Origin: Otis tarda
Taxonomy: Eukaryota > Chordata > Aves > Otidiformes > Otididae
Length of the DNA: 64,000 nucleotides
Reading direction: 5' to 3'
NCBI GenBank assembly: GCA_026413225.1
Contig: CM048554.1
Coordinates: 77,182,463-77,246,462 of the forward strand
Shown here: positions 13,068-26,374 of the stretch, piece after piece
Layout of the letters: every line of letters starts with the position of its first letter
Position numbering within the stretch: position 1 is the first letter of the stretch
Position numbers and translations under genes: made by a program
Notes under the pieces: generated by a model
Seen by the model: only the letters and a program-made list of their open reading frames with translations
Told to the model about the DNA's origin: nothing
The model's database searches: none

Positions 13068-14288
13068 TGCTCTCACATTAATAAGCTTTAATAGTGAATA
13101 GTTCCATTCATTTTGGTGGGGTTCCTTGCAAAAGTGAAGATTGTAAGGTTTCTTTGGAAGAAATCTGACCAGGACACATTTTTTTTTCAGTATATTTCAG
13201 GCACATTTGCAGTAAAACTTACTAACTTTTCTGAAGTGAGGGTTCAGTATGTTTCTTTTTCGTTATTAAACCAGTGAGCTATAGCAGACAGCCTTTTTCT
13301 ATGGAGTAGTCCTCGATACATTTGCTGCCTGCAGGTAAGATATGATGGTTTCACTGTCACATAAGGCAAAGATTGTGCCAGTACCGTTCTTCCTCATGTC
13401 CTGCATTTACTGTACTGATGGGTTAAAAATAAGTACACAAGGCTCACAGAATGCCAAAAACAGAGTTTAGACTCGTGCAAGTGGTTGACTTACCCATGGC
13501 AGAATTGCCTAGAAGCTCCAAGTCCATTTCAGACTGTAATCCATGGGAGCAGGAGAAGAAGATGCAAAGACCACAGATATATCCAGATGTTTTCCCAGTC
13601 ACTATCAGCTAACAGTTGGCTTGTGCTCTGGAAAACATAACTCTTAATGTTCTCCCCTCTGTAAATATTATGTCATCCTTTTAAAAAACCCTCTGCCTCC
13701 AAAGTCTTGTGGCAATGGTACCCTCAGGTTAATATGTAATCCTAAAAAAATATTGTACTGATTTTTTAATTTCTTTCTGCATTGTGAGGGGTAAGTAGCA
13801 ATATTTCACCTGCCCCTCATATGCTATTATTCTGTGCTTCTTTCTTTCTTTGCAAAGGATGGGCGCATCCTTCTACCTCCCCCTTTGCATGGAAGCCTGT
13901 TTATGCTTCCAGTCATTTTTGTTACACATCTTGGTTACCCATTTATTTCTCCCGTAGCTATGTTCAGGTAAGCAGCTCCATCTCAACAACAGCATGGACT
14001 TATGATTCCCTAGTACTCCCTTGCCGGTCTAGATGTACAGGGTGCCATTCATCTCTCCGATGTGCCAATGAGCTATTTGGCGCTAGGATTGCCTTTTCCT
14101 ACTCTGTAGACAGTGGTGACCCTGAGGGGCTTAGTCAGTGGCAGGGGCTATTTAGGGAACATAAACAATTAACCATTAACCAGCTGAATCTGAATCCTCC
14201 AAGTCTAACGGAACTCAGCAAGGCTTAAGTTAAGCTCAGTCAGGTTTGGGAAGCTCAGTGGCTTGCAGGACTGACTCTATTTTTTTTT

Positions 14289-14325
14289 TTCTGAACTACT
14301 TCCCCAATTAAGCAGTAGTTCAGAA
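14289..14325. repeat. 12-bp perfect inverted repeat
   Basis: TTCTGAACTACT (14289-14300) and AGTAGTTCAGAA (14314-14325) are exact reverse complements around a 13-nt loop. A T-run lies immediately before the left arm. No function can be assigned. Confidence 0.65.
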
Positions 14326-16980
14326 GAGGCTGTGGGATTTGGATCATTATAGGTGACAGTCCTTGGGAGCTCTGAGGGAAGGGCCGGAGGGAACAGTCCC
14401 CTCTCTCACTTGAACAATGAGGTGACTCCCCTGGAAACCACTCCTTTTAGTGCCCTGTTAGTATTCTGACACACTGTTCATCCTATTAAAAATTACCTTG
14501 TCACCGGTGCCTTTACTAACTGTCATAAGCATGGATGGGGCATTAACAGGCAATTCATTAGCTCTGCTCTCTTCCAGCACTCTGAAGCTATTCACAGCTG
14601 CTGAGGAAGGGTTTCTTCTATACGGGATGAAGCCTGCCCTAGAAATGTCCATAAAGATGCATGCACCTTTATGTATGTGGCCTACGGGCCATAGCATTAT
14701 TTTCCTCAGTATTGTCCCTACAGCCAGATCACAGGTCTTTCTCCCCTTAGGCAAAAAAAAGGTGGGGAAAGCCACGAAGCTAACAGAACTGCCAAGGACA
14801 CAGGCAGGACAGGAGATCAGGGTGAGATCAGGAAGAGAAAAGTCTTTCAAAGAAACAGCATCACTGCTTTTCACCCAAAATCTTTCTTGTACTTTTCAGG
14901 AAAGGACTCCTGGAGAAAGCAGGTGCAGAAAGTCTTCCATTTGACCTACTGGGAATCCCATTTCATGAATTAACTTTTTTTTTTTTCCTCAAAGATAATA
15001 GTTGTTGGTACTTAGTTAATTAACTTTAATGAAGTGAATTAACAGTAAAATTAATTAGTTGTAATAAAGTCAGTTTCATGTTACTGATATTTGAAGCAGG
15101 AGTACAGCTAAAGATACAGAAACTTTACAGCAGTTTTCAAATATAAAGTCCCAAAGAAGTATGTAGTATGTAGGATCTACACTCTCTTTGTGATTTCATT
15201 AGAGCTGTGGAAATAACTGGTTTTCTCTGTTCACATTTGAAATAATAACTGTTTGGACACGAACAAATACTCATTTTGAGTTTATTGTTATCTTTCAAGT
15301 TGCTTTCTACATCCAATTTAGGTTAATTCTGATCCTAAAGTGAAATTACTTCTATTAGTATCTCTCTTCAAGGTTGTGGTGCCTTGCACACCTCACCTGA
15401 TTCAGGCCATGCTACAAGGTGGCTTATTTATATGTCTTCTTTGGTTTTGTTTTTGTTCCTATGGAATATAATCTGCAGGAAATCTGCATATGCCTTTTCA
15501 TTTGAGAAAAGAAAACTTCTTCAGTGAGGCATTCTTTTTGCATAAATACTTTAGAGAACAGAGTATAAAAGCAGTTACATAGAAGTGTGATCCAGAGTCA
15601 ATTGAAACTCCTGGAAATCTTACTGGTAACTGCAATGGGGCCTCCTCTGCCAAAACCACCATCTCAGCTCTCTAGCTGTAACAGACCATACATGGGGGAA
15701 GCAGCCTTCACCCTCTGCTCTACAAGCCTAAGACGAAAGGAGAACCATGGAGAGATCACCTTGACATTATGTAGGATTAACAGAGCTAACCCAAGAAATC
15801 ATCACATGCAAGGGACTCTCTGGATCAGCTAAGTTCTCAGATTGGGATCATTTCCTTTAAAATGTGCTCTGCTTTCCTTTCCAGGGTCTGCATTTCTAGG
15901 TGCAGACAAAGCATTTTCTGAGGTGTCATTCATAGTCCTGCAAAGGCGCAGCCACAGCTTTACTCACAGTAGAGGTAAATGTCAATCTACAATGAACTCT
16001 ACAGTTCATAATGAAGAACAGTTGAGAAATCAGTTTCCTGCTCTTTACCTAGGGAACAAGGAACACTGCTTTGGGACCTGGCTCCTCACTAGTCATAAAT
16101 AACTACACACATAGCAGAAGGGGAAAAAAGCTTCTTAATTTATTTCTGTGAGTTAAGCACATACTTTAGGAATAAGTTAATCACTCTGTTGTTTCCTGTC
16201 TCCTACCAATAAAAGGGGGCTTATTTTAAGTATGAGGCATGCTGTTCTACAACAGAGCCACTCAATTTTTACAAAGAACTGTTGGATCATGTTAGCGAAG
16301 TCCACCAGCACACTGATTCCAGGTTTGCTGGAGCTGCCAGATCCTGTGTGCTGGCTTCCCAGTGGGGAATCACGGTCTGGAGAACAGAAGCCTGCAGGAT
16401 TGCCCACAAGAACGAGAGGCATCACGTGGCAGGGAACTCCGTCAGATCATTAATTTTGATGTCAACTGTGCAGCCCTGCAACAGATTCACCTGCTCGCAG
16501 CGGGTGTAAAACCCTGTAGCCCCACAAAAGCTACGTTTAATGGGGCCGCCCGACCCAGCGATCCTGTGCTGCAATTTTCAAAACATGGCGGCACTGTTCC
16601 CAGGCATTTGCAGTGGTATTTCTGCCCCTAAATCACACACACTCAGCCAACACTTAGGTCCCTAATTCCTACTGAAGCTCTTAGCTCACTTGAAACCTGT
16701 ATTAAAGACCTCGGCAGAAAGAGGAAGCCTCAATGCCTTTGATGTGAGTAGGTTCTCCGGCAACTTTGATGGATCTACCCAGAGCTCTCGATATCCATAG
16801 GCCCTTTTGCAGAGCCCAGCACATCACCCACGATCAACCTCTGAGAGGGCTTACAAGTCGCGAGAGCAGGGGCTGGGAAAACTGCCGCTGCTTATCTATT
16901 GCTCCATGGGAAAAGGGGCCTTGAGGAGGCCAGAGGACTCCGACCCCTCGTCTGCTCCCAACCCGGCCCGCACCTCCGGA

Positions 16981-16992
16981 GCCGCCATTTTC
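16981..16992 (-). promoter_or_regulatory. YY1-type motif (GAAAATGGCGGC on the minus strand)
   Basis: An exact match to the AAAATGGCGGC core typical of YY1 sites in CpG-island promoters. In known promoters such sites often lie just downstream of the start in the sense direction, which would favour minus-strand transcription here. The same bases give an ATG followed by a 30-codon minus-strand frame ending at 16896. Whether this is translated is unknown. Confidence 0.45.
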
Positions 16993-17410
16993 TCCCCGCC
17001 CCGCGCTCCGAGGGGGCGCGGCAAGGCTGCGACTCGCCGGCCCCATGGGCCTCGGCGGCAAGAAGAGGCGCCCGCAGCCCGTCTTTCTGAGGCGGCCGGC
17101 AGCCACCGCGCCCCGCCGCTGGAAGCTCGGTCCGGTGCGGCTGTGAGGGGCTCGGGTGCGTACCCCGCGGAGCCGCCGTCAGCCGCAGCCAGCCGCGGCC
17201 ACCTGCCCAGCCCGCGGCTGACACCTTGTGGCTGCCAGACCGCACGTCCGCCCTGGGCGGCGGGCAGGGAAAGGCGATGGCCGCGGCGGCTTGCTTTCGG
17301 CTGGGTGGGGACGAGGGCGGCGGCGGGCTGGGCACAGCGTACCCCCGCCGCCCGCCTGCCCGCCCCTGCCCTACCCGGGGCAGGTCTCTCGCTCGGAACC
17401 GGTGGCGGCG

Positions 17411-17425
17411 CCGCCAGGTGGCGCC
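17411..17425 (+). promoter_or_regulatory. CTCF-like motif
   Basis: CCGCCAGGTGGCGCC closely matches the CTCF core (CCASYAGRKGGCRS type) and lies inside the CpG island between two convergent genes. Orientation is as read on the plus strand. Occupancy cannot be judged from sequence. Confidence 0.5.
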
Positions 17426-17520
17426 GCAGTGCGGCCGGCGCCTGCCGCCGGGGCGGGCCGCGGGCGAGGGCGGTGGCGGCCGGGGCCGGGCGGTGTGGGC
17501 AGCGGGTTGGTAGGCAAGGC

Positions 17521-20500
17521 CCTAAGCCAGCCTAGCCTGGGTATGGGCTTATCCCTCCTAGAGGAAAGCACCCTCTGCAGAAATTCCTAAAAAAGCATCC
17601 CTACTGCTGCCCTCCCCCTTAGTCCCAACACCGTCACATTAAAAGGCTCAATTTCGGCTTCAATTATTCAGTATCAGAAGTGGCACGTGGGAAAATGCAT
17701 GACACAGACACAAGTTTGAGGCGTCTCTGCTTGGTGGTGTGTTCAAAGTGCTGCTTTTTTCCCCTACCTTTTTCTTTGAACCACACCTTCCTGTTGCTCC
17801 AGTGGCAATCCATACCGCAAGGCGTCCTGAAAGGTGCGGAGATTTCAAGAGCTAGCATTAATCACAAAGACTATCTATGTCCATCTTGTCAGGGTCAGAA
17901 AGCCCGAAGTGTGGCTTTCTCAGCAGAGAAATAACGCCTGCTTTGAACAAAAGAGCTCGATTGAGGATTGACTGTGCCATCCTCAGTCTCTTCAATGTCC
18001 TGCTGAGAGCTGCTGATCTTTCTTTTCCTCATTATTTACCAGCAGCATCTGTAATTAAAAAGAAAAAAAAGATTTTTTTTTTTCTCCATGGTGTCACATT
18101 TATAGTTCCCCGTTTTGCATTCAGAGCGCAGAGGCAGCTCAGGCTGTGGTAATGAGGCCAGTTGGCCGTCCCTGACCCAGCTGGGGTGAGTGGCAGAGCC
18201 TGGCATAGCTGGCTGGCACGTTTTGGGGACATTATGAACTCAGGTGATTGCCAGACTCAGAGGTGAAGTTACAGAGGGGCCTCATCTGACTTCGCTCATG
18301 CAGCATTTCATTAAAGGACTTTGCGCCCATCAAAATGATGGAGCATAGGCCAGCGTGTTGGCTCTGCAGGCTAATTAGTCGTTCAGACCTTCTGCTCCTC
18401 TGGAAGTCCCAGCCCAGCTGGGCAGGACGGGGCTTTGTGTTGCTCGTGTCGAGTGGCCAGGTTCCACATCTGTGGTGCTGGTATTTCGCTGGTCTGCAGG
18501 GCTCTCATTTGGCCTATAAACCGCAAACATCTGCTGGGGTTATGGTCGGCTTGTTGGCTGATTTCAGCAGGGGTGGTGACCTACTGTAGTGGTTGATCAG
18601 TTCTGGAAGAGCAAGCTGGATGCAATGCGGAGGAGACCGAGAGAGCAGGAAAAGTGCTCAGCCAGTCAAAAATAAAAACTAGGTAAAAAAAAAAGAGCTG
18701 TGGAAATGGTCAAATGCAGCAGCCTAATAGCCTAGGCAAAGCGCATGGTGTCCTTGGCGTTTCCCACACATTCTCTCCCTCGACGGCTAGATAATATTTT
18801 TTAATGCATGTTGACAATTAAGCGCGCTACTTTATCAACCCAATAAGATAAACAAAAATCTAGAGTCACTTAAGAGGAAGTAAATTATGAGAGGAAAATG
18901 TGCCTCATGCCTACACTGATAAAGTCCTTAATTTGATTTAGTCGGGGAATAGTTTCTTTTGAAGTGGTATAATAGCAATCAGTTCGCCATAATAGCCCTG
19001 ATCACAATGGCATCTTCTGCTATTAAGGTGGATGTCACGTACATCTCAGAGAAATGTCACCATAGTTCGGCAGGCTGAGGAACAATGTATAAAGGACTAA
19101 CTATTCTCCGTCACAGCCGTGTTGACTGGAAGAATTTCACTGACCCTTCGCTCTAGTTACTTTGGATTGATAGAGGTGGAAGTGAAGGTAGGACTGGACT
19201 GTCTGTGCTCTCAGCATTCGTCCTCATTTCTTTAAAAACTAAGTCCCTGCCACTGCTCTGTTTCACCTCTCTCCTGTGCCAGGTTAGATCAAGACTGATT
19301 CTGGAGGAATTGATTGATTTGCTTTAGCTGGCAGCAGATCTGGCCTTTCTTAAGTGAAACATGCATAGTTCTTTCCATGTAAATTTGGTTTAGATGCAGG
19401 AGTTTGGGTGAAGAACTGTCAAAGCAACTTATCCTGCCAGTTATTCTATAGTCTCGCTGAGCATTTATTTCCAGGGCAAGGAGGGCAGTGCATGCCGAGA
19501 AGGAGCGATGGAGCACAACTCAGTGTAAATAATACATCAGGCCTGATCTGGACCCATTTCTGCTGGCAAAACAGACTCTTTGTGCAGGAACTTAGTCCAA
19601 TTGGGACTTCCAACAAATGGAAGTATTTTCTAGTGCAACCTTGTAAACTACTTAGGGATTTTGAAAATAAACAAATACAAGCAAAGATACTGTTGCTGTG
19701 CCTCAATGCCCGGTCATTTCCCATGAGCACGGATGGCAGGAGAAATATCTCTTCTCTCGTGGCTACATACTCTGCCATTTCGGGGATGTCACTCACTGGA
19801 TTGCATTATAAAAAACGTTTAATGAATCTCCCCATGTGTTTGCATTCCTGAAGAAAGCCACAGCAAGCTAGATTGCAGCTCACAGCAACCTAACTGCTTC
19901 TTGAGCCCATGCTCATCTTGTTGGGCGACCTCGTCATGTCTCCCCAAAATACATACAAGTGCCCGATCCCCTTGGGAGCCCTTGAAAAGCCCAGATGGGG
20001 TATCCACTGCCACATGTCCCTCTCAGAAGAACTGGGGCTGGATAGGAGCAAGGTGAGGAGACTTCTGTAAAAAACAGTCTACAAACCCGTGCATTTAATG
20101 GAGGGTGAAAAACGTGATATTTTTGTTTAATCAACCGTTGTAAGTCTTGGAGTGGGGATAAAATTTTCCATTAAATTCTATATGGTGGGAAGGTTGTCGC
20201 TTTCTGTCTAATTCTCCTGGATTTTCTTGTGAGAGCAAACTTGTCTGACTGATAGCGTGTGGCTATCAGACACAAGGAAAATTATCTAATTTATAGCCAG
20301 TATTGAGAAAGCTACCAGCAGCAGAATAAAATAGTTCTCCATATGGTACCGTAAAGCTTCCAAAAACTATAGTTAAAGAAAACAACAATGTTAATAGAGA
20401 AATTCTCCTTTTGTGTATCAAGTAAGCGGTTACAGCAACAAGGCTGGTAACGGCTCACAAGAAGGAACGATGTCTTTGATTGTCTTATATGAATTTATAG

Positions 20501-23500
20501 CTTTTATGTACAGGATTACAAGTATTAGATGCATCTTTGTGCTAACAGGGCTTATGTTTTGAAGTACAAGAAAACTCTACAGTTACATTCTGTGGAGGCT
20601 TCGGGACACAGTTTGCCAAATGGAAAAACATTTGGAGGTTTGGAAAAATCTTGCACATAAATTACTAAAGGCATGAAGCGCCTGAAAGATGGATGAAATC
20701 AGAAGCCAAGGAAAAGCAGTGTGTGTGCCAAGGAACAAAAAAAACCCATGTAATGATTTCTTTTAATGACTCTCCTCCAAAATGGAGAGCAAGCTTCCAG
20801 GGCATGTCATATTCTCATAAAAGCAGCTTGCCTGGGTGATGAGAAATACCCTGTAAGTGGTCAGACCGAGACCCAATTTTTCATCCTTTCTGCACGTAGC
20901 CCTCCATTGATTATGTTAAGTGCTACCCACTGGTTAAAAACACAGCAAGCTCATTGTCTCTGCCTGTGGCAAAGGGCAGCTACACACTTGCTAATTTCCT
21001 GATTTATGACACCCTATAGAAGGAATTGAAAGTGGGCACATGGAGGGGGGGAGGGCACACTGTTAAAACAGGGGGAGATCAGGAAGTTTGTGATAAAGAA
21101 AACGCAGGCTGTCGTCTGACATGTAATCTCTCTTTTGGCTTGAAGGAAACCTGCTCCTTCAAGGCTATGCCATCAACAGGGCCTGGCTCAAGTTTCACCA
21201 CTAAATCTGAGTCAACAATCTCTAATCTGGACACCGGGCTCGGGATCCAGGCTCAAGTTGCAGTTGGAAGCAGACAACAGGGACACGGGGAGGTGGGGGC
21301 CGGGGGGAGTGGGGAGAGGAGGAAAAAGACGATCTTTGTTTCTCATTTGATTGCCCGCACAAGGCTGAACTGAGGTCATGTGTCATTTTATTATTTTTTT
21401 CTTGTCATCTCTGAGATAAAGCTTTGCACCTCTCTGGCCTTGAAATTGCCTTCCTGACACTTATATTAAGTACAGAAGATATATGTCCAAGAATGGGGGA
21501 CATAAGTTTGCGGAGCAGCTCAGATTTGGAGTTCTTTTCATCTTTCTGACATGTGATACCGTGACATAAGCTGCCTGCAGTGGGGTTGCTATGCAGATAT
21601 ACAGTTTCTGAAAAGTTACACCAGGAAAGCTAAAACCTACCGATGGATTTAGCATTTCACAAAGAAGCGGGATAAAATGTGTAGCAGTTAGACTCAAAAG
21701 CTAAAACCAAGGTGAATTAAACTTTCATGAAAACAATCTCCCTAAAAAAAAAGAAAAAAAGGATCAATAAGTATAAAAGTATCTCGTTGCATTCCTAGCC
21801 TTTGGGCCGCTGGCTTAATCCCGCTACTGTATATAATAAAGGAGACCCTGTGTGTTTAATGGCAGGGACAGAAAGAAGGGGGAAATACTTGGGTACTGTT
21901 CCCCCTAATTTCACCCTCTTCCCCCCTCTTTGTTGCTGCCTCGCCATGATTTTATTTTGAAAAATAAAGACTAGAATAAAAAATATGTTGTCTGAGGCTT
22001 CCAGCCAAAAATGTGCCAGCACTTTCCCTTCCCACCCCACCCCCCCAAACTCCTTAGGCCAAAAGCCTTAACAAAAGCTGTTTTCTGTTTGGAAGATCTC
22101 CGGGTCCTTCGCTCTCTTTCCTAACCCCTAACACAGGAAATGATTTTATAATTCACGTTATTAAGGAATTCGACTCACGCTTCCCCCGCTTCCCGCCCCG
22201 TTCCCTGGATGTCGACTGACAATAAGCCTGTGGGCTGGCACCCGTCCTCTCTGACTCGTTTGTGTCAGCTCCTCTACCTGACCCTGCCCGTAAATCATCT
22301 CGCCGGACCGCTCTCGGCAGCCAGCTTTCCCCAGCATCCAGCCGCGCTTCAGTGTCTGGGCGCCTGCTTAGGCTTAGGCTTAAAAAGATACCTGCTAGCT
22401 AAATAGCAGGCTGCTCCCAAGTCACATCCCCTGTGGACGTTACGTTTCATGTATGTGGTAATGCCTGCCACACCACAGACCACGCTAGCAATTGGGAGAC
22501 AACAAATCAATCTCCCTTGGTAAGAACTGAAAAGTGCGTCTCCTGAGGTACTCCAGAATGAGAGGGCAGGTAATGCGAAGGCCTGGCATCACACAGCAAA
22601 TGTGACGGTGCAATCCTGCCAGCCTGGCATGCTTCCCTGCTCTGAAGCCAAACAGGTGATGTTTGGCCACCAGCCAAACGGCCACCAGCCGAACAGCCAC
22701 CAGTGCTGCAGCCCCCGGGACCTCTGCGACCGCCCGCCCTCCTTTGCTTTGGAGATGTGCCCTTTTCATGGGTCAGTATTTACTGCAGCAACTCTGAAGC
22801 CATTCTGGGAGCAGAAGGAGACATCCTTGTTCCAGGACAGAGCTCTCTCTTCCCGGCCCTGCGGATGTTGTATTCGAGTCTGTTCCACAAGGAGCGAAGA
22901 GCAGCTCTCCTGCCTTTCTCGGCATAGCTCATGTCCCAGCAGGCAGGCTGGGAGAGATTGTATCTCATCAGTCCTGGACTGGGACATGGGAAGGGATGAG
23001 AGGCTCTCTCAGCACCTTGTTTTGCATGAGCCTATGTGGGCCCAATTCATTCAGATGGAGAAGGAGAATGAACTTGGGTCTGTTGGCCTCTCGGCGAGCC
23101 CCCTAACCACAATGCTTTTCTGGAATAGAAGGCAGTGTTACTTCTTCCTCAAGCCTTTTTCTTTTACTAAATCGTCACAGCAAGGTCCATCAAAGAAAAA
23201 GTAGCCCTGCTGAGGGTGGGAATCGCAATGCACCTCTGTCCTCAGCTATCTTATCAGTTAATAATAACCAAGCTTTCCTTCTCAGTTTGGGCAGCGTCCC
23301 ACCTGCAGCCTGGGCTGCCAGGATGCCAACTACCCCCATGTAGGAGGTGCAGGCGAGGCTGCTCCTTCTCCCATGACAGCCAGGTGCCTAGGCATTCGAT
23401 GTAGGGACACACAACTTTTAGATGCTTTTATCATTTGTAAGGAAAGGTCCTGGTCGGTGCATGTGGCTGCCTTTCTGTGTCTTGTATGTCCTTGGAAAAC

Positions 23501-26351
23501 TGTTTCAGCAGAGCATTGGGTGAAGTGGCTGGGATACTCACCTGCTCCTGTAGATTAGTGATGCTTCAGACACCAGGGAACATCTTTGAGGAAAGAGATT
23601 GTCAGTGGCGTAAGTTACTCATTACTCTTTGTTTTTTTTTTTTTTGCTTCTTGGCTGGGTCAATTCCTCACAGTGTCACAGAAGTTCACGTCTCAACAGA
23701 TCTTGATCGGCCAATGTGACAGGCTGAGCAGCATCCCTGCATCAGAGTCCCCATCTCCCTGGGAGGTGCTGCAGCGCCCTGCATCCAGCATCCACTGCAC
23801 CTCTGAGGGGCCGTGCTCCCACCGCTGCTGGGAGAACACAGCCAGGAGCTGTCGTTCAGCTGTATTTTTCACAGCTCTGTGTGTTTTGCTGGTGCATCCT
23901 ATGCTTTGTGGAAAATATTCCAGGGGTGCTCAAGGTAGCATTGCATTTCTTTGCCCAATTCCACATAAACGACAAGTAAAATGTGTGCAAACCTATGTAA
24001 AGCTGTTCTGCCCATTTAAAGACATTTGAGCAATTATCTTCAACTCCATTCCCAACTCTCTCTTTTTCTCCCTCTGCTGCACGCATGCATGTGGATACTG
24101 CCCGAGTACCACCTTTCCCTAACTCACAGATCCCAAACATCAAAGTCAGCTTTGAGTGGACATTTCTTGTCTGAGTTACACCTCTGTAAATCTACCGTGA
24201 TTCCAGGGGAATCAACCTATACCAGCACCGGGAAATTTGTTCTTAGTTTGAGCGCAGAATGTTTGTCACAGTTGTTATTAAATGATGCCTTTACATATTC
24301 CAGGCCTATTTTTAAAACAAAGGCAATGAAGTTAGGGCATCCAGTTCTATATATGGACACTCCAAATGGCACTGAAATGCCTCATGCATGTGTTTGGCTG
24401 AGTGTTGATTTGGGTGTCCAAATATGGACCTCAGAATGGGATATCTCACTTGGATAAGTATCCTTGCAAATTTGGCGTGCAGCACTTATTTGAACAAAGC
24501 AAATTTATTTCTATCATTTAGCATGGAAAAAGCATGAAATGTTTTCATTTTGAGGGACCTTCTTATTCACGGAATTGGGCCACTCAAATACTGCCATGTG
24601 TCGTAGTTCTGAAAAAAAATAAAGCCTTCAAAATCATCTAAGACATCACAGGAGGTAATTAATGCAGAGTGCTTGCAGCACACAGACCCCCCTCTTATCG
24701 CAAGGGCAAAATTCTCACTGGCAACAACAATTCAGTGCCAGCAGAAGGACCCGTGCAACTTGACCACAGCAAACTCCCCCACTGCCCCGGCAGAGCGAAG
24801 GGATGCACGCTGGGCTGGCTGCTTGGAGACCTAAGGCAAAGCCGCCTCTCTCTGTCCATGAAGACGGTCTCTGCCTCTCAAAAGCGCACATGTGCAAGAG
24901 CTGGAGGGATTGCTGTTGCAGGCAGGAACCTTTCCCTATATCTCCCAGTGCATCAGGATTTTCTTTGTTTGGCTCCTTGATGGTGAGTTCTCCAGGAAAG
25001 AGCTTGGCTTGTCTATGAGGTCTTAGTGCGTAATAAATAATGTCAGCAGCGAGCGAGCACCATTCTGCAAGCCTTCGCTGGGTTCCTGTTAATTGCGAAG
25101 GACCTTCTCACATCCTTTGTGTAACTCCATTCATTTTGTTGGCATCGTACAAGGGATGGATTTGGCCTCAAAAATAAAGCAGGTTTCTTTTGCATAATGT
25201 ATCGTACCATTTGGTCTACATTTTGCTGAAGGTTTATGTGTGCTTGGAGATTTCTCCCCAGATATGCAGCTGGAGATATTTTTAAAATAGCAAACAATGA
25301 ACCGATTCAACTGTGCAAAGCAGTTGTTCAGATTCTGAATTTTGGTGTAAGTTGTTAAGAAAGTGTAAGGTGGGCAAATTTTTAGGAAAGCTAAGGTAGG
25401 TTTGTGATCATTGGAAATGTGTGAAGCTAGATCACTTTCTCTACCTCTGCTGTCCTGATGATTTTTGACAAGCTGATTCCATTTCTGGAAAAAGCCGTTC
25501 ATGAGAGAGAAAGATTTCTCTAAAGAGTCTGTTGTTTTTCAGAAGAGTGAAAATGTGTGCTAACAATTCTGGACCACTGACAAAAGCAAAATCAATACAC
25601 ACGGCCTTCATTTTACAGCCAAGTTCAGATGAATAAATAGAGATGCAGCAAGCTGTTTACTAGGGAGACAAGCTTTGCTCTACATGCCCTTCCAAGCAGG
25701 CACGCTTATGCTGTTGTTTGCCTTACATGGCTGGTTAATGAAATCAGTCAAATAGTTACAGAGCTCACCGGACATTTCAAAGCCCTCCGTCAGCATTAGC
25801 AGCGCTGGCTGTGCTGGCCAAGAGCTGGGAAGCGAACGCTATTGTGCGAGACAGCTCAGAGCCCGCAGATCTGTTGCTGATGCAGAGTTTGGGCATTTGG
25901 GAGGACTTCGGTGCTTTGAAGGACCTAGGCTTGATTTCAGGGGGAGTTCATGCATAGAATAACCCCGTCCTTAAAAAAAGCAGGCAGAACATGCTCCGTA
26001 CGCAGCCCCAAATGCAGCATGAGCAAACTGCGCTTGCACAGATCCCCTTGGAATGAAGGAAGCTGCAGCCAGTGCATCCATCCAGGGCTCTTCTCTAAGA
26101 TCAGGACCTAACTCTGCACTGTGCTAAATGCAGGGTTTTTCCCCTCCACGCCTTCAACACTGCAGAAACTGAGAAGTGGCAAGGGAGGCACAAAAATGGA
26201 AGGGACGCAGACACAGCCTTTAACAACACTTACACATATTTTTCCAAGACTTCAGACCGAGTTTTGTTTGGTCTGTGACTAGACAGGTAGAGGAATGAAT
26301 AACCGCATGCACAAAAAGGAAGAAAATAATAATAAAACAACAGCACATTTA
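17521..26351. other. Intergenic DNA beyond the CpG island, no gene recognised
   Basis: No coding region is recognisable. Around 18770-19080 the sequence is AT-rich with homeodomain-like TAAT cores and GATAA motifs and looks like a conserved non-coding element. A three-copy 15-bp tandem repeat sits at 22665-22709. A short stem (CTGATAGC/GCTATCAG) lies near 20250-20270. The region ends at the inferred poly(A) site of the minus-strand SOBP gene. Confidence 0.55.
22665..22709. repeat. 15-bp tandem repeat, about three copies
   Basis: GGCCACCAGCCAAAC, then GGCCACCAGCCGAAC, then a diverging third unit beginning AGCCACCAG. The 15-base period keeps a reading frame open, but there is no sign that it is coding. 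Confidence 0.75.
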
Positions 26352-26374
26352 AGTGCATTTTTTTTTCTTGGAGA

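Larger units (their letters stand above)
11454..16929. other. Intergenic DNA, no gene recognised
   Basis: No coding region or known element is recognisable. The notable structures are the 20-bp perfect hairpin at 13013-13058 and a 12-bp inverted repeat at 14289-14325. AT-rich stretches with TTAAT and TAATTA cores (about 14965-15065) could be regulatory, but nothing in the sequence proves it. Confidence 0.6.
16930..17520. promoter_or_regulatory. CpG island of unknown gene assignment
   Basis: About 600 bases of very GC-rich DNA with dense CpG (for example 9 CpG in 17161-17220) stand alone in AT-rich surroundings. The island contains GC boxes (CCCCGCCC, GGGCGGG), a YY1-type GCCGCCATTTTC and a CTCF-like motif. 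Vertebrate islands of this kind usually mark promoters, yet neither flanking gene should start here because both run towards each other. It could be the promoter of an unannotated non-coding RNA, a distal start of a neighbour, or an insulator. Long open frames inside it, including one of 242 codons on the plus strand, reflect the lack of AT-rich stop codons and have low-complexity Arg/Ala/Pro composition; I do not call them genes. Confidence 0.75.

Noticed and set aside
16807-17535. 242-codon plus-strand open frame over the CpG island
   Set aside because: Composition is Arg/Ala/Pro/Gly from GC-rich DNA that rarely makes stop codons. Overlapping long frames exist on the other strand and in other frames, so it is an island artefact.
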